A stretch of DNA of 64,000 nt from Alcanivoracaceae bacterium (GCA_023146255.1 JAGLCJ010000003.1:248001-312000), one strand, 5' to 3'; shown: positions 51,672 to 62,964, numbered from the stretch's first letter. Made by a program: numbers and translations. Notes: generated from the sequence alone by a model not told the origin.

Positions 51672-52141
51672 GTGTGCCCCCGGAATCCGCGGACACCCTG
51701 CCACCCCCGCAACCGACTGCTGAAACATCCGGTGCGGATGCGGCACCGGATGCGGCCCGGGTCGTGCTCAGTGATCTGAGCCGGATCGGCAACGGCTTTG
51801 CTGATCTCGCCCGTGATGGTCTGGCCTTGCTCAAGGCTGAATCAAAACTGTTTGCCTCGGCACTGGTGCTGATTCTGGTGCTGGCGGTGATGACCGGGTT
51901 TCTGCTCGCTGGAGCCACCCTGCTGCTGGTCGCGGCGCCGGTGGTGTTGCTGGTGGAGCTTGGCTGGTTCGGGCCGACACTGGCACTGGTGGCGGTGGTG
52001 GTCATGCTGCTGCTGATGGCGGCGTTGCTACTGTTGATGATTCGTCGGCTGGGCCGTGATCTGTTGTTCCGTCGCAGTCGCGCGGCCCTGCGTGGCTTGC
52101 CGGTGATGGGGCGGGCTGAAGCCGGAGAGAAAGCCGAATGA
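51668..52141 (+). CDS. YqjE-like membrane protein (Phage_holin_3_6 fold)
   Basis: The product is 157 residues with two long membrane helices (about 62-110) separated by a short loop, and flanking charged ends. It matches the YqjE/phage holin superfamily 3 pattern (FADLARDGLALLKAESKLF before the first helix). It overlaps the yqjD-like gene upstream and the small gene downstream (ATGA). The name holin is structural; no phage genes are near. The N-terminal 35 residues are Pro/Ala-rich and disordered-looking. Confidence 0.8.
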   Translation: MSVPPESADTLPPPQPTAETSGADAAPDAARVVLSDLSRIGNGFADLARDGLALLKAESKLFASALVLILVLAVMTGFLLAGATLLLVAAPVVLLVELGWFGPTLALVAVVVMLLLMAALLLLMIRRLGRDLLFRRSRAALRGLPVMGRAEAGEKAE

Positions 52142-52404
52142 TGTTTGGTCATGGTCAGCGCCGCCAGGCCGCCGAACAGGCAGCACAACGTTTTGCCGAA
52201 CATCGCGAGGATTTGCTGGCGGTGCTGGGTGAGCAGGAGGCGCGCTGGCGTCAGCGCACCCCCTGGCTGTTACCGCTGGCCTTTATTGCCGGCTTTCTGG
52301 CCAAGCGGGCGAGGCCCGGTCGTAAACTCTGGCATCTGGCTCGAGGCATGATGCTGGTCGGCAACTGGCTGGAGCAGCGCGATCCGGTTTACCGGAAACC
52401 GTAG
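52138..52404 (+). CDS. YqjK-like small membrane protein
   Basis: The product is 88 residues: an Arg/Gln-rich N-terminus, one membrane segment (WLLPLAFIAGFLA), then KRARPGRKLWHLARGMM. The position after yqjD and yqjE relatives and four-base overlap suggest a YqjK counterpart, though sequence likeness is weak. The stop codon TAG is the TAG inside the left arm of the REP palindrome that follows. Confidence 0.7.
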   Translation: MMFGHGQRRQAAEQAAQRFAEHREDLLAVLGEQEARWRQRTPWLLPLAFIAGFLAKRARPGRKLWHLARGMMLVGNWLEQRDPVYRKP

Positions 52405-52428
52405 GAGCGGTCGATCGACCGCTCCTAC
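52401..52428. repeat. REP-type perfect palindrome that supplies two stop codons
   Basis: The 28-base sequence is a perfect palindrome: GTAGGAGCGGTCGA joined to its complement. It has the GTAGGAGCGG head of the REPIN found at 58216. The TAG of the left arm (52402-52404) is the stop of the plus-strand gene, and the TAG of the right arm on the minus strand (52425-52427) is the stop of the convergent gene. It can also form a stem acting as a terminator or 3' stabiliser. Confidence 0.9.
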
Positions 52429-54445
52429 GATGCTTCGGTTTTCTTGTCTGCGTCTTTCGGCGGCCAGATCAGCGCTGACGGCTGCTCACGGATTTCCTGC
52501 CACAGACTGCGCAGTAGCTTACCGTTGCTGCTGATGCGTACGCCCCGTGAGCGCAGCGCTACAAACAGGGCCAGGACAAAGCTCACCGCCAGGTTAACCA
52601 GGCCGATCAGCAGCACATAGCCCAGCAGCGTGGCAAACAACACCGGCTCCGTCACCCCGGCAAAGCCGAGGTTGGCTGAGGAAAAGGCCACATGACGAAT
52701 ATCCAGTGGCAAACCGGTAAGCAAGCCCAGATAGCCGGTGGCGCCGAGCATGACGCCGAACAGAAAATTCCCGGCGATCGCGCCGTTGTGTTCGGCCAGA
52801 TAGGTGCCGATATTTTCCCGCCAGCGTTGCGGCAACAGCCGTCTGGCCAGTGGGTGATGCTTGAAACGTTCTGCCACCGACAAATAGGCAGCACGGTTAT
52901 CAAAATAACCAGCGATCAGTCCCGACAGGAACAACCAGATCCCGGCAATACCGGCATGCAACAGCGCCAGACTGGCAAAGGGCAGCAGCGCATGTTGCTG
53001 GTAATGCTGCTGCTCGATGCTGAGCAGGGCTTCGCCCTGCCAGTGCTGCCACCCCCACGTGATCAGCAGGGCCAGACTCAGCGCCACCGTGACGTTGCCG
53101 ATAATGGCAATAAACTGCGAACGGGTTACCTGAACCAGCAGCTTTGCCAGCAACTTTGGATTGGCGCCGCCTCGTCCCTCTTTTTCTACCGCACTGGCAA
53201 AGCGGGCGGCGGTCATGGCGGGCTGCTTGGTGGCAATGGTAAAGCCGAACATATGGATCAGCACAAAACCGAAACCGTAGATCAGACAGATCAGCAGGGT
53301 TTCCGTGCCGGCATCCAGGCGAGCGGCCTGAGTGTCGATTTTCATCCACGCCATTAATGGAATAATCAGGCCGGCCCCGGCGGCGGACCGCAGCATCACC
53401 AGATACTCACTGCGATCGCGGGTGACGTAGTGCTCGCCATGGTCACTGGCATTCTCGGTCACCGTCCGTGACAGCACGCGGAGGTTCTGTCGCCACAGGG
53501 CGCGGACACTGTTGCGCTGGGTGGTGGCAGTGATCAGCTCGCGAAACAGCACCAGCGAGGTATCGCGGCTGCGCTGAAAGTCAGACAGGTTGACGATGTC
53601 GAGAATGGCTTCGATGCGTGCCAGTGTTTGTTCAAGCCGTTCCAGCAGATAGGTTAGTGAAATGCTGGTGCCATGGCTGACCGAGCGCTTGCGGAACCAG
53701 GCAATTTCCTTGGCGCACTGGTCGAGCATGACGCGGGCATGGGCGGCATCGTGCCAGCGGCTTTCATCGCCGCCCATCCAGGCCTCGTAATCGCGGACAA
53801 AGGATGACAGTTCCCGCTGCAGGCCGACAAACGCGGACTCGCGTTCCTGCATACGCGGCTCCAGCCGCACCAGATCCGGCTCCAGCTCCTCGGCGGCGAC
53901 CCAGATGGATAGCATTTCCAGCGCGTAAAGCAGCTCATCAATGGCCCGCACCATGAACGGCCGCATCTCGCCGTCCGGGGTGTGCCAGAGTGTCACGAAC
54001 AATGATAGCCATGCCTCATTGGGAACTGCATTGACCCAGTCGGCATCATCCTGACGGGTAAAAATCAGCGACAGCATGCTGGCCAGGTCAGCCGGGTCTT
54101 TTGGTGCCGGGTTCAGCTGTTCATAAAGCCGACGGCTCAGCTCGCTGCGAAATCCCTGACGCGGCAGAATGCCAAGGGCGGCAAATGCCGGGAAAAAATT
54201 GGCATCGGTGAGCCAGCTGCGAAGGCATTCGGAAAGCTGTGCGCGGAACTCCGGTTTTGTTTCCAGTGCCGCACTCAGATCATTCATGCGGCTTGCTGCT
54301 TCCTTGCCGGCGGTATCGGCATTAGCGTTGGCCGGTCGCAACCAGGCAACGATTTCCTGCAGTACTGACAGCGCGGTGATCGACTCCCACTGCTGCAAAC
54401 GATTAAGCAGGTCCATCACCGTGGCATGACGCCGGCGCAGTAGGC

Positions 54446-54449
<4 letters not shown>
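52425..54449 (-). CDS. Gcr-family membrane protein ('site-specific recombinase' PF10136)
   Basis: The product is 674 residues. The first 310 residues are a soluble helical region (DLLNRLQQWESITALSVLQ, LTYLLERLEQTLARIE). The C-terminal part has about six membrane helices, and RDRSEYLVMLRSAAGAGLIIPLMAW fits the family. Though named site-specific recombinase in databases, no tyrosine or serine recombinase motif is visible, so I treat the name as historical. It starts at GTG overlapping the uup stop (GTGA); an ATG at 54416 is an alternative. Its stop lies inside the REP palindrome. Confidence 0.82.
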
Positions 54450-56323
<1,874 letters not shown>

Positions 56324-56428
56324 AGCAATCAGGGCTCAGTCAATCCGGGCGCGCAGTGTACCACTGTCAGGGAATCCGATGCCGCCGGCGAATCGGCCGT
56401 CGCCACCTGTTACACTGCGCGCTAATTC

Positions 56429-57823
56429 ATGAATCAGGCCTGCTCCGTGACCGCTGCGTTTTCAACTCTCTCCCTGCCCGCCGATGTGCTGGCCAATCTT
56501 GACCAGCTCGGCTACACCGAAATGACCCCGGTACAGGCGCAGAGCCTGCCGCTGATGCTGGCCGGCAAGGATGTGATCGCCCAGGCCCGCACCGGCAGTG
56601 GCAAAACCGCGGCGTTCGGTATCGCCCTGTTGCAGGCATTGAATCCGCGTCAGTACGACTGTCAGTCGCTGGTGCTGTGTCCGACCCGCGAGCTGGCCGA
56701 TCAGGTCGCCCGGGAAATCCGCCGGCTGGCCCGGGCCGCCGGTAACATCAAGATCCTGACCCTGTGCGGCGGCGTGGCCATGGGGCCGCAGGTGGGGTCG
56801 CTGGAACACGGCGCCCAGATCATTGTCGGTACGCCGGGTCGGGTGCAGAAGCACCTGCTGAAAGGCTCGCTGAAACTGGATGGGTTAAACACGCTGGTGC
56901 TCGACGAAGCCGATCGCATGCTCGACATGGGTTTCTACGACAGCATTGCCGAGATCATTGCCCAGTTGCCGGGCAAGCGGCAGACCCTGCTGTTCTCGGC
57001 CACCTATCCGTCCGGCGTCAAGCAGCTGGCGAAATCTTTTATGCGCGATCCGCAGCAAGTGCAGGCGGAATCGTTGCACGATGACAGCGAGATTGAGCAA
57101 CGTTTTTACGAGATCGATCCGGAAGAGCGCATGCAAACCGTGGCGCGGGTGCTGGCCTGTTACCGGCCGGAATCCACCGTCGCCTTCTGTTTCACCAAGC
57201 AGCAGTGCGATGAGCTGACCCGTTATCTGCGCGCCAACGGCATTGTCGCCGAGCCGTTGCATGGCGATATGGAGCAGCGTGATCGCGATGATGTGTTGAC
57301 CCTGTTCGCCAGTAAAAGCCTGTCGGTGCTGGTGGCCACCGATGTGGCGGCGCGCGGTCTGGATATTGATGCGCTCGACATGGTTATCAATGTCGAGCTG
57401 GCGCGTGATGTCGAAACCCATATCCATCGCATCGGCCGTACCGGTCGTGCCGGCAAGAAGGGGCTCGCCGTCAGTCTGGTGGCGCCGCCGGAAACACGTC
57501 GGGCCCAGGCCATTGCCGAGATGCAGAAGTCGGCGCTGAACTGGCATCCGCTGGCCAGCCTGAAGCCGCAGGCCGGAGGCCAGCTGCAGCCGCCGATGGC
57601 AACCTTGTGCATTGCCGCCGGCCGCAAGGACAAGATTCGGCCCGGCGATATTCTCGGCGCGCTGACCGGCGAAGCCGGGCTGCCTGGCAGTCAGGTTGGC
57701 AAGATCACCATTACTGATTTTCAGTCCTTTGTGGCGGTGGACCGCAGCATCGTCAATGAAGCACAGGCACGACTCAGTGCTGGCAAGATCAAGGGGCGCT
57801 CGCTGCGGGTCAGAGCCCTGTAA
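56429..57823 (+). CDS. dbpA: DEAD-box RNA helicase DbpA
   Basis: The product is 464 residues: Q motif MTPVQAQSLPLML, motif I ARTGSGKT, motif II DEAD (LVLDEADRMLDMG), motif III SAT, motif VI HRIGRTGRAG. The C-terminal RNA-binding domain (about 390-464) has the KIRPGDILGALTGEAGL and GRSLRVRAL pattern of DbpA, which binds hairpin 92 of 23S rRNA during 50S assembly. The ATG at 56429 is used; a GTG six codons in is a possible alternative. It is followed 11 bases later by the Zn-ribbon-like gene. Confidence 0.95.
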   Translation: MNQACSVTAAFSTLSLPADVLANLDQLGYTEMTPVQAQSLPLMLAGKDVIAQARTGSGKTAAFGIALLQALNPRQYDCQSLVLCPTRELADQVAREIRRLARAAGNIKILTLCGGVAMGPQVGSLEHGAQIIVGTPGRVQKHLLKGSLKLDGLNTLVLDEADRMLDMGFYDSIAEIIAQLPGKRQTLLFSATYPSGVKQLAKSFMRDPQQVQAESLHDDSEIEQRFYEIDPEERMQTVARVLACYRPESTVAFCFTKQQCDELTRYLRANGIVAEPLHGDMEQRDRDDVLTLFASKSLSVLVATDVAARGLDIDALDMVINVELARDVETHIHRIGRTGRAGKKGLAVSLVAPPETRRAQAIAEMQKSALNWHPLASLKPQAGGQLQPPMATLCIAAGRKDKIRPGDILGALTGEAGLPGSQVGKITITDFQSFVAVDRSIVNEAQARLSAGKIKGRSLRVRAL

Positions 57824-57834
57824 GGAGGCTGGAT

Positions 57835-58209
57835 ATGTCTGCCAGAAAAGAATTCTCGCCGTTGCAAGCAGAGGCCTTTCCGAAGAAATGCCCGAGTTGC
57901 GGCAAGGTATATGCAGATGAACAGCGGTTTCTTGCCGAAACCACCTCAGTGGCGCATGCGCCGTCGGACATTCGTTCGGTTCGGCACGACGAGGCAGACA
58001 GCAATATCTATCTGGAGGTGTTTCGCAACTGTGCTTGCGGCTCGACCCTGATGGAGCTGTTCCATAGCCGTCGTGATCTCAGTGAAAAGGGCCTGACCCG
58101 ACGACAACTTTTTGACAGCATGCTGACTATTCTTCTCGAAGCGGGGCACGATCGTCAGGAAGCCCGCGCCATTCTTTTACAGCAGCTGCCGGCCTTCAAG
58201 GACAGCTGA
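57835..58209 (+). CDS. Zinc-ribbon-like small protein, unknown function
   Basis: The product is 124 residues. Cys pairs CPSC (KKCPSCGKVY) and CAC (FRNCACGS) about 48 residues apart suggest a zinc ribbon. A helical C-terminus (LTRRQLFDSMLTILLEAG) follows. A strong AAGGAGG site precedes the ATG. It starts 11 bases after dbpA and is probably co-transcribed with it. I do not recognise a named family. Confidence 0.75.
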   Translation: MSARKEFSPLQAEAFPKKCPSCGKVYADEQRFLAETTSVAHAPSDIRSVRHDEADSNIYLEVFRNCACGSTLMELFHSRRDLSEKGLTRRQLFDSMLTILLEAGHDRQEARAILLQQLPAFKDS

Positions 58210-58215
58210 TTTCCT

Positions 58216-58277
58216 GTAGGAGCGGTCGATCGACCGCGATCTGTTTGAGGCAATCGCGGCCGATCGGCCGCTCCTAC
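58216..58277. repeat. REPIN (two inverted REP units)
   Basis: Two 25-base REP units in opposite orientation, at 58216-58240 and 58253-58277, are separated by 12 bases. The units agree at all positions but two in the central palindrome (CGGTCGATCGACCG and CGGCCGATCGGCCG). They begin with GTAGGAGCGG, like the REP at 52401. The doublet lies seven bases after the Zn-ribbon gene stop. REPINs are copied by a RAYT transposase elsewhere in the genome. Confidence 0.9.
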
Positions 58278-58309
58278 ATGCCAAGCTCGGTTTTTTATCA
58301 GGAGTTGTT

Positions 58310-59227
58310 ATGTCCGATTTTATTTTGCACCACTACAGTATGTCCCCGTTCTCGGAGAAGATTCGTCTGATGCTCGGTTATGCCGGTATTGATTGGCTCT
58401 CTGTGCGGGTTCGGGAAATGCCGCCACGACCGCTGCTGGAGCCGCTGGCGGGAAAATACCGCAAGATCCCGGTGGCACAGATCGGTGCCGATGTGTTCTG
58501 CGATACCCGCGCCATCAGCAGTGAAATTGCCCGCCTCAGCGGCAAGCCGGAACTGGCACTGGAAAACTGCAGTGAGGAGATCCAGCAGTTTGTTCGCCGC
58601 ACCGATCTTGAGGTGTTTCTGGCTTGCATTATGTCTGCTCCCGGCGGCACTTTGCTGCGCAAGATGTGGAAAGCATCGTCACTGTGGAATGTTGGCCGCT
58701 TTCTGGTGGATCGCATCAGCATGGGTCGTAAGGCGACGGTCAAGGCAGCCGGGCCGGCGAAGGCCAAGCAGATCGTTCGCAGCCATCTGGAAAATATGGA
58801 GCAGTTACTGGCGTCCTCGCCATTCCTGTTTGGGGATGCGCCGACTATTGCCGATTTCAGTGCCTGGCATAGTCTCTGGTTTATCCGTGATCTGGGCGAA
58901 TCAAGATACGTGGACCGGTTCGCCAATGTCAGCGCCTGGATGGAGCGCATGGCGGCGTTTGGGCACGGCCGCAGCACCGAAGTCAGTGCTGAGTACGCGC
59001 TGGATGCGGCTTTGTCTGCCGAGCCGCGGCCGTTGCCGGAGAGTGTCGACAACGTTGCCAGCGGTCAGGCGATCAGCATTTGTCCGGATGATTACGGCCA
59101 GACCCCGGTGTCCGGCAAGTTACTCGCCGGCACGGCCCATGGCTGGGTGCTGGGCCGCGAGCATCCGCGGGTCGGCAAGGTGCATGTGCATTTTCCGAAA
59201 CAGGGTTTCGTTATCAGCGGCGCCTGA
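58310..59227 (+). CDS. Glutathione S-transferase family protein
   Basis: The product is 305 residues. The thioredoxin-like N-terminus (YSMSPFSEKIRLML, GKYRKIPVAQIG, CDTRAISSEIARL) and a helical C-terminal GST domain (FLFGDAPTIADFSAWHSLW) are clear. A Ser/Tyr near the N-terminus (SPFS) takes the place of the catalytic residue. The C-terminal 70 residues (from about 240) are an extra segment that is not typical. Substrate unknown. A CAGGAG site precedes the ATG. Convergent with the bicupin gene, one base apart. Confidence 0.87.
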   Translation: MSDFILHHYSMSPFSEKIRLMLGYAGIDWLSVRVREMPPRPLLEPLAGKYRKIPVAQIGADVFCDTRAISSEIARLSGKPELALENCSEEIQQFVRRTDLEVFLACIMSAPGGTLLRKMWKASSLWNVGRFLVDRISMGRKATVKAAGPAKAKQIVRSHLENMEQLLASSPFLFGDAPTIADFSAWHSLWFIRDLGESRYVDRFANVSAWMERMAAFGHGRSTEVSAEYALDAALSAEPRPLPESVDNVASGQAISICPDDYGQTPVSGKLLAGTAHGWVLGREHPRVGKVHVHFPKQGFVISGA

Positions 59228-59228
59228 T

Positions 59229-59909
59229 TCAGGTTGCGGGCGCATTCTGTTCCGGAATGTGCCCGACCTTTACCAGCAAGGTGCAACCTTCGCGACTGAA
59301 CGGGTGATGCCGGCTCCATGGCGGGTTGCGTAGCCAGCTGCCGGCCGGATAACGACCCTGTTCATCTTCGAATACACCGTCGATGACAAAAATTTCCTCG
59401 CCGCCTGGGTGGCTGTGCGGTTGAAACACCGTTCCCGGCGCCCAGCGCACCAGCGCTGTGTGACTGACGCCATGGCTGTGCAGTGGCATCACGCTGAGGC
59501 CATCCACCAGTCCCGGTCGCCATGCCGATTCCGCCGTGCGGATACGGACACTGCTGAGGTCATCCGGATCGAACTGGTTCAGCTTCACCAGAATTGTGCA
59601 GCCGTCTTCACTGAACGGAGCGTGGCTTGAACCGGGCGGATTACGCAAATAGCTGCCGGTTGGATAGTCGCCATGTTCGTCACTGAACACCCCCTCCAGC
59701 ACCAGAATCTCCTCACCCAGCGGATGCTGATGGGCGGTAAAGCGGGTCCCCGGAGCGTAGCGAACGACGCTGGTGACCTGACCGGACTCCGCTGCCTCCC
59801 GCTCCAGTTTCTTGCGCCATACACCGGCCACTGGTGACGCTTCCCAGTCGAGATCGCCGGTATCAATAGACATTCTCTGACGACGGTCCATATTGAGTTG
59901 TGCGTTCAT
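59229..59909 (-). CDS. ChrR-like bicupin protein
   Basis: The product is 226 residues: two tandem cupin domains, each with metal-binding His pairs and Glu (HQHPLGEEILVLEG near 60; HSHPGGEEIFVIDG near 165), plus a third His later (SSHAPF; SRHHPF). The C-terminal half resembles the ChrR cupin of anti-sigma factors, but the N-terminal zinc anti-sigma domain and any ECF sigma gene are missing. It may be a metal-dependent sensor or dioxygenase. It is divergent from the sqr gene with about 100 bases between, which may be a shared control region. Start uncertain among Met1, Met7 and Met13. Confidence 0.8.
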   Translation of the reverse strand: MNAQLNMDRRQRMSIDTGDLDWEASPVAGVWRKKLEREAAESGQVTSVVRYAPGTRFTAHQHPLGEEILVLEGVFSDEHGDYPTGSYLRNPPGSSHAPFSEDGCTILVKLNQFDPDDLSSVRIRTAESAWRPGLVDGLSVMPLHSHGVSHTALVRWAPGTVFQPHSHPGGEEIFVIDGVFEDEQGRYPAGSWLRNPPWSRHHPFSREGCTLLVKVGHIPEQNAPAT

Positions 59910-60009
59910 GGGGTTTGGCCTGTCAGGGATAAGTGACGCAGGTCAATTCTACGTCATGGCGGTGAGAGTACCGTGACTGAATATGCGGCGAACTGCAGGA
60001 GTGCGGATC

Positions 60010-61278
60010 ATGGCAGATATCGTGATAGTCGGTGCCGGCCTTGGCGGCATGCCAATGGCGTTTGAAATGAAAGACATGGCGCGCCCGGAGGACCGGGTGA
60101 TCATGGTCAGTGACAAGGACTATTTCCACTTCGTACCCTCTAACCCATGGATCGCCGTGGGCTGGCGTGCGCGCAAGGACATCGTTGTGCCACTGGCCAA
60201 GCCACTCGGCAAGCGCGGCGTCGAGCTGGTGGTCGGCAAGGTTACCAGAGTGCTGCCGGCGGAAAATCGCCTCGAGCTGGAAGATGGCAGTTCGCTGAAC
60301 TATGACCACCTGATCATTGCCTCCGGTCCGCGCCTTGCTTTCGATGAAATCAGCGGGCTTGGACCACAAGGCCACACCGAATCCGTCTGCCACATCGATC
60401 ATGCTGAAAAGGCCTGCAGCCGCTGGATGGAATTTGTCGAGAAGCCGGCACCGATTGTGGTTGGCGCAGTGCAGGGCGCATCCTGTTTCGGCCCGGCCTA
60501 TGAGTTCGCCTTTATCATGGACAAGGATCTGCGCGACCGGAAAATTCGCGACAAGGTGCCGATGACCTTTGTCACTTCCGAACCCTATATCGGCCATCTC
60601 GGTCTCGATGGTGTCGGTGACAGCAAGACCATGATGGAGTCAGAGCTGCGCAAACGGCATATCGACTGGATCTGCAATGCCAAAGTGGATCGGGTGGAAG
60701 ATGGCGTCATGCACGTTATCGAATGTGATGAGAGCGGACAGGAAAAGAAGCGACATGAATTGCCGTTCGGTTACTCGATGATGCTGCCGGCCTTTACCGG
60801 CATTGAGGCGGTACGCGGTGTAGAGGGCTTGGTCAATCCACGCGGCTTTATTGTTATCGACAAACACCAGTGCAACCCTACACATCGCAATATCTGGGGT
60901 ATCGGTGTGGCGGTTGCCATCGCGCCGAAAAAGCCGACGCCGGTTCCCATCGGGGTGCCGAAGACCGGCTTTATGATCGAAAGCATGGTCACGGCCACCG
61001 CGCACAATATACGTGACCGTCTGGATGGTAAGGAGGAGACGGCCGAGGCCACCTGGAATGCGGTATGTCTGGCCGATATGGGTGACACGGGTATCGCCTT
61101 TGTTGCCATGCCGCAAATTCCGCCGCGCAACGTCAACTGGATGAAAGGCGGCAAGTGGGTACATGTGGCGAAGATCGCCTTCGAGAAATACTTCCTCTAC
61201 AAGATCAGAAACGGCACCAGCGAACCCTTGTATGAAAAGGTGGTGATGAAGTCACTGGGGATCGACAAGCTGAAATAA
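60010..61278 (+). CDS. sqr: Sulfide:quinone oxidoreductase
   Basis: The product is 422 residues. FAD motif GAGLGGMP at the N-terminus. Catalytic cysteines are at positions 127, 159 (GASCFGPAYEF) and 353 (AVCLADMGDTG), the same numbers as I recall for Rhodobacter capsulatus SQR, so the active disulfide and third Cys are kept. The C-terminal KWVHVAKIAFEKYFLYKI is the membrane-binding helix region. It oxidises sulfide to polysulfide and passes electrons to the quinone pool at the inner membrane. The start is the ATG with an AGGAG site. No persulfide dioxygenase or rhodanese is next to it. Confidence 0.9.
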   Translation: MADIVIVGAGLGGMPMAFEMKDMARPEDRVIMVSDKDYFHFVPSNPWIAVGWRARKDIVVPLAKPLGKRGVELVVGKVTRVLPAENRLELEDGSSLNYDHLIIASGPRLAFDEISGLGPQGHTESVCHIDHAEKACSRWMEFVEKPAPIVVGAVQGASCFGPAYEFAFIMDKDLRDRKIRDKVPMTFVTSEPYIGHLGLDGVGDSKTMMESELRKRHIDWICNAKVDRVEDGVMHVIECDESGQEKKRHELPFGYSMMLPAFTGIEAVRGVEGLVNPRGFIVIDKHQCNPTHRNIWGIGVAVAIAPKKPTPVPIGVPKTGFMIESMVTATAHNIRDRLDGKEETAEATWNAVCLADMGDTGIAFVAMPQIPPRNVNWMKGGKWVHVAKIAFEKYFLYKIRNGTSEPLYEKVVMKSLGIDKLK

Positions 61279-61279
61279 C

Positions 61280-61299
61280 GCGGCGCCCGAGGGCGCCGC
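61280..61299. terminator. GC-rich hairpin between convergent genes
   Basis: A 9-bp perfect stem (GCGGCGCCC / GGGCGCCGC), immediately after the sqr stop and before the end of the convergent oxidoreductase. No T-run follows, so it is terminator-like. Confidence 0.5.
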
Positions 61300-61326
61300 T
61301 ATACCACTTCGCAGGCTGCCACAGGG

Positions 61327-62961
61327 TCAGCCGGCAAAGAATCGCTTCGCCAGCTTCGCGCCATCCTTGCCGGTAATCACTACGGCCGTGGCCAGTCCGC
61401 CGATCATGGCGCCAGCGACGCCGCAGGTGATGACGTCCTGACCAGTCAGGTACAGCCCCGGAATCGTGGTTTTCGGCTTCAACCATTTCTGGTCGAACCG
61501 CGACGGGTCATGATCCAGGCCGTAGATTTCCCCGGTTTCATAACGACAGAAAAAATCCGTGGACAGCGGTGTCGACAGCTCGTAGTAATCAATCTTGCCG
61601 CGCAGCTGCGGAAAATGTTCATACAGCCGCTCCAGCAGGCGCTGTGACCATTTCTCTTTCAATGCATCGTATTCCTCGCCACGCTTGCCCCAGGGCTTGT
61701 CGGCCCATTGCGCAAACCAGTCATGCGGGCCAGGGGCAACGATCTCGATGGTGGCGCGGCCCGGATATTTGCTGAGAAACTCCGGATCCTTGGCCGACGG
61801 GAACGAGATGTAAACCAGCGGCACCGGCTCGTTCTCCGGGTCGGCAAAGAAGCGCTCCAGCGAGCCTTCATAATCCTCGCTGGTATACAGCCAGTAGTTG
61901 GTTTTCGGCAGGCCGAGATTTTCCGCAGTGTCCTGGAGGCCGATATACATGCCGAGGCTCGCCATCGAACGCTTCACCGTGTCGAGCTTTTTCAGGTAGC
62001 CGCTTTGTTTTGCCACCTTTTCCGGCAACAGTTTGCCGAAAGTGTTGAACACACCAGCGTTGCTGATCACCACCGGGGCGCGTACTTCGGTGCCGTCCGC
62101 CATCTTCACGCCGACGGCCTTGCCATTTTCAATCAGGATTTCTTCGACTGACGCATAGGTGAACAGCTCGCCGCCGTTCTTCTGGATCTGCGGAATAATG
62201 GTCTCGGCCATACGCGAGGCACCGCCGACCGGGTAATAACCGCCATACAGATAATGCCGGGCGATCAGCGAGTGAATAATAAAGCTCGACTGCGCCGGCG
62301 GCAGGCCGTTGTCGCCCCACTGGCCGGTCAGTACGGCAATCAGTTTCTGGTTTTTCGTCAGTGATTCCAGCACCTCACGAGTGGTCTGGTTCAGCCACTT
62401 CGGCGCCTTCAGTTTACGCATTGCCCGGACCAGCGTGGCCGCCGGAGTCGGCAGCAGCTTCTCCATGGTCAACAGGCGCATGCTGTCGGCGGCCCTGGCG
62501 ATGCGTTTGAAATACTCGTCGATGGCCTTTTCTTCTTCCGGGAAATGCTTGAGCAGTTCGGCCCGGTATTTTTTCGGCGTGGCCACCAGATCAAACGATT
62601 CCTTACCGAGAAAGATGCGGTCGAAGTGATCGTCCATCGGCGCCCACTCCAGCTTGCCGGCGCTGACAAAATCAAACAGCCGCCGGGCCAGCGTGTGTTT
62701 GGCACCGACATCACCGATGTAATGCACGCCCACATCCCACTCGTAACCGTTGCGCGAATAGCTGTGGGTAAAACCGCCGGCGGTGTAGTGCTGTTCAAAC
62801 ACCACCACCTTCTGACCCAGTTCGGCAAGGCAGGCGGCGGCGGTCATGCCGCCGATGCCGGAGCCGATAACGATGGCGTCGTAAGGACCATCAAGACGGT
62901 TGGCGCGATAGCGGTGACCGATGCGAATGGTGCTGGGGGCAAGGCCGGATGAAGTCGACAT
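61327..62961 (-). CDS. CrtI/RetSat-like NAD(P)/FAD-dependent oxidoreductase
   Basis: The product is 544 residues. FAD motif GSGIGGMTAAACLAELG with VVFEQHYTAGG, the GVHYIGDVG segment, GGASRMAETIIPQ, and a C-terminal LYLTGQDVITCGVAGAMIGG that closes the FAD site. This plan fits the phytoene-desaturase/retinol-saturase superfamily. The substrate is unknown; no carotenoid genes are near. It is three bases downstream of the TetR gene, likely one operon. It is convergent with sqr. Confidence 0.87.
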   Translation of the reverse strand: MSTSSGLAPSTIRIGHRYRANRLDGPYDAIVIGSGIGGMTAAACLAELGQKVVVFEQHYTAGGFTHSYSRNGYEWDVGVHYIGDVGAKHTLARRLFDFVSAGKLEWAPMDDHFDRIFLGKESFDLVATPKKYRAELLKHFPEEEKAIDEYFKRIARAADSMRLLTMEKLLPTPAATLVRAMRKLKAPKWLNQTTREVLESLTKNQKLIAVLTGQWGDNGLPPAQSSFIIHSLIARHYLYGGYYPVGGASRMAETIIPQIQKNGGELFTYASVEEILIENGKAVGVKMADGTEVRAPVVISNAGVFNTFGKLLPEKVAKQSGYLKKLDTVKRSMASLGMYIGLQDTAENLGLPKTNYWLYTSEDYEGSLERFFADPENEPVPLVYISFPSAKDPEFLSKYPGRATIEIVAPGPHDWFAQWADKPWGKRGEEYDALKEKWSQRLLERLYEHFPQLRGKIDYYELSTPLSTDFFCRYETGEIYGLDHDPSRFDQKWLKPKTTIPGLYLTGQDVITCGVAGAMIGGLATAVVITGKDGAKLAKRFFAG

Positions 62962-62964
62962 AAG

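Noticed and set aside
51668..52141. A phage holin suggesting prophage remains.
   Set aside because: It lies in a yqjD/yqjE-like trio with no other phage genes; the holin fold here is a chromosomal membrane family.
60010..61278. I first thought the sulfide:quinone reductase lacked one essential cysteine (GVAVAIAP segment).
   Set aside because: Counting residues puts Cys at 127, 159 and 353, matching the set I recall for Rhodobacter capsulatus SQR; the Ala in that segment is not one of them.
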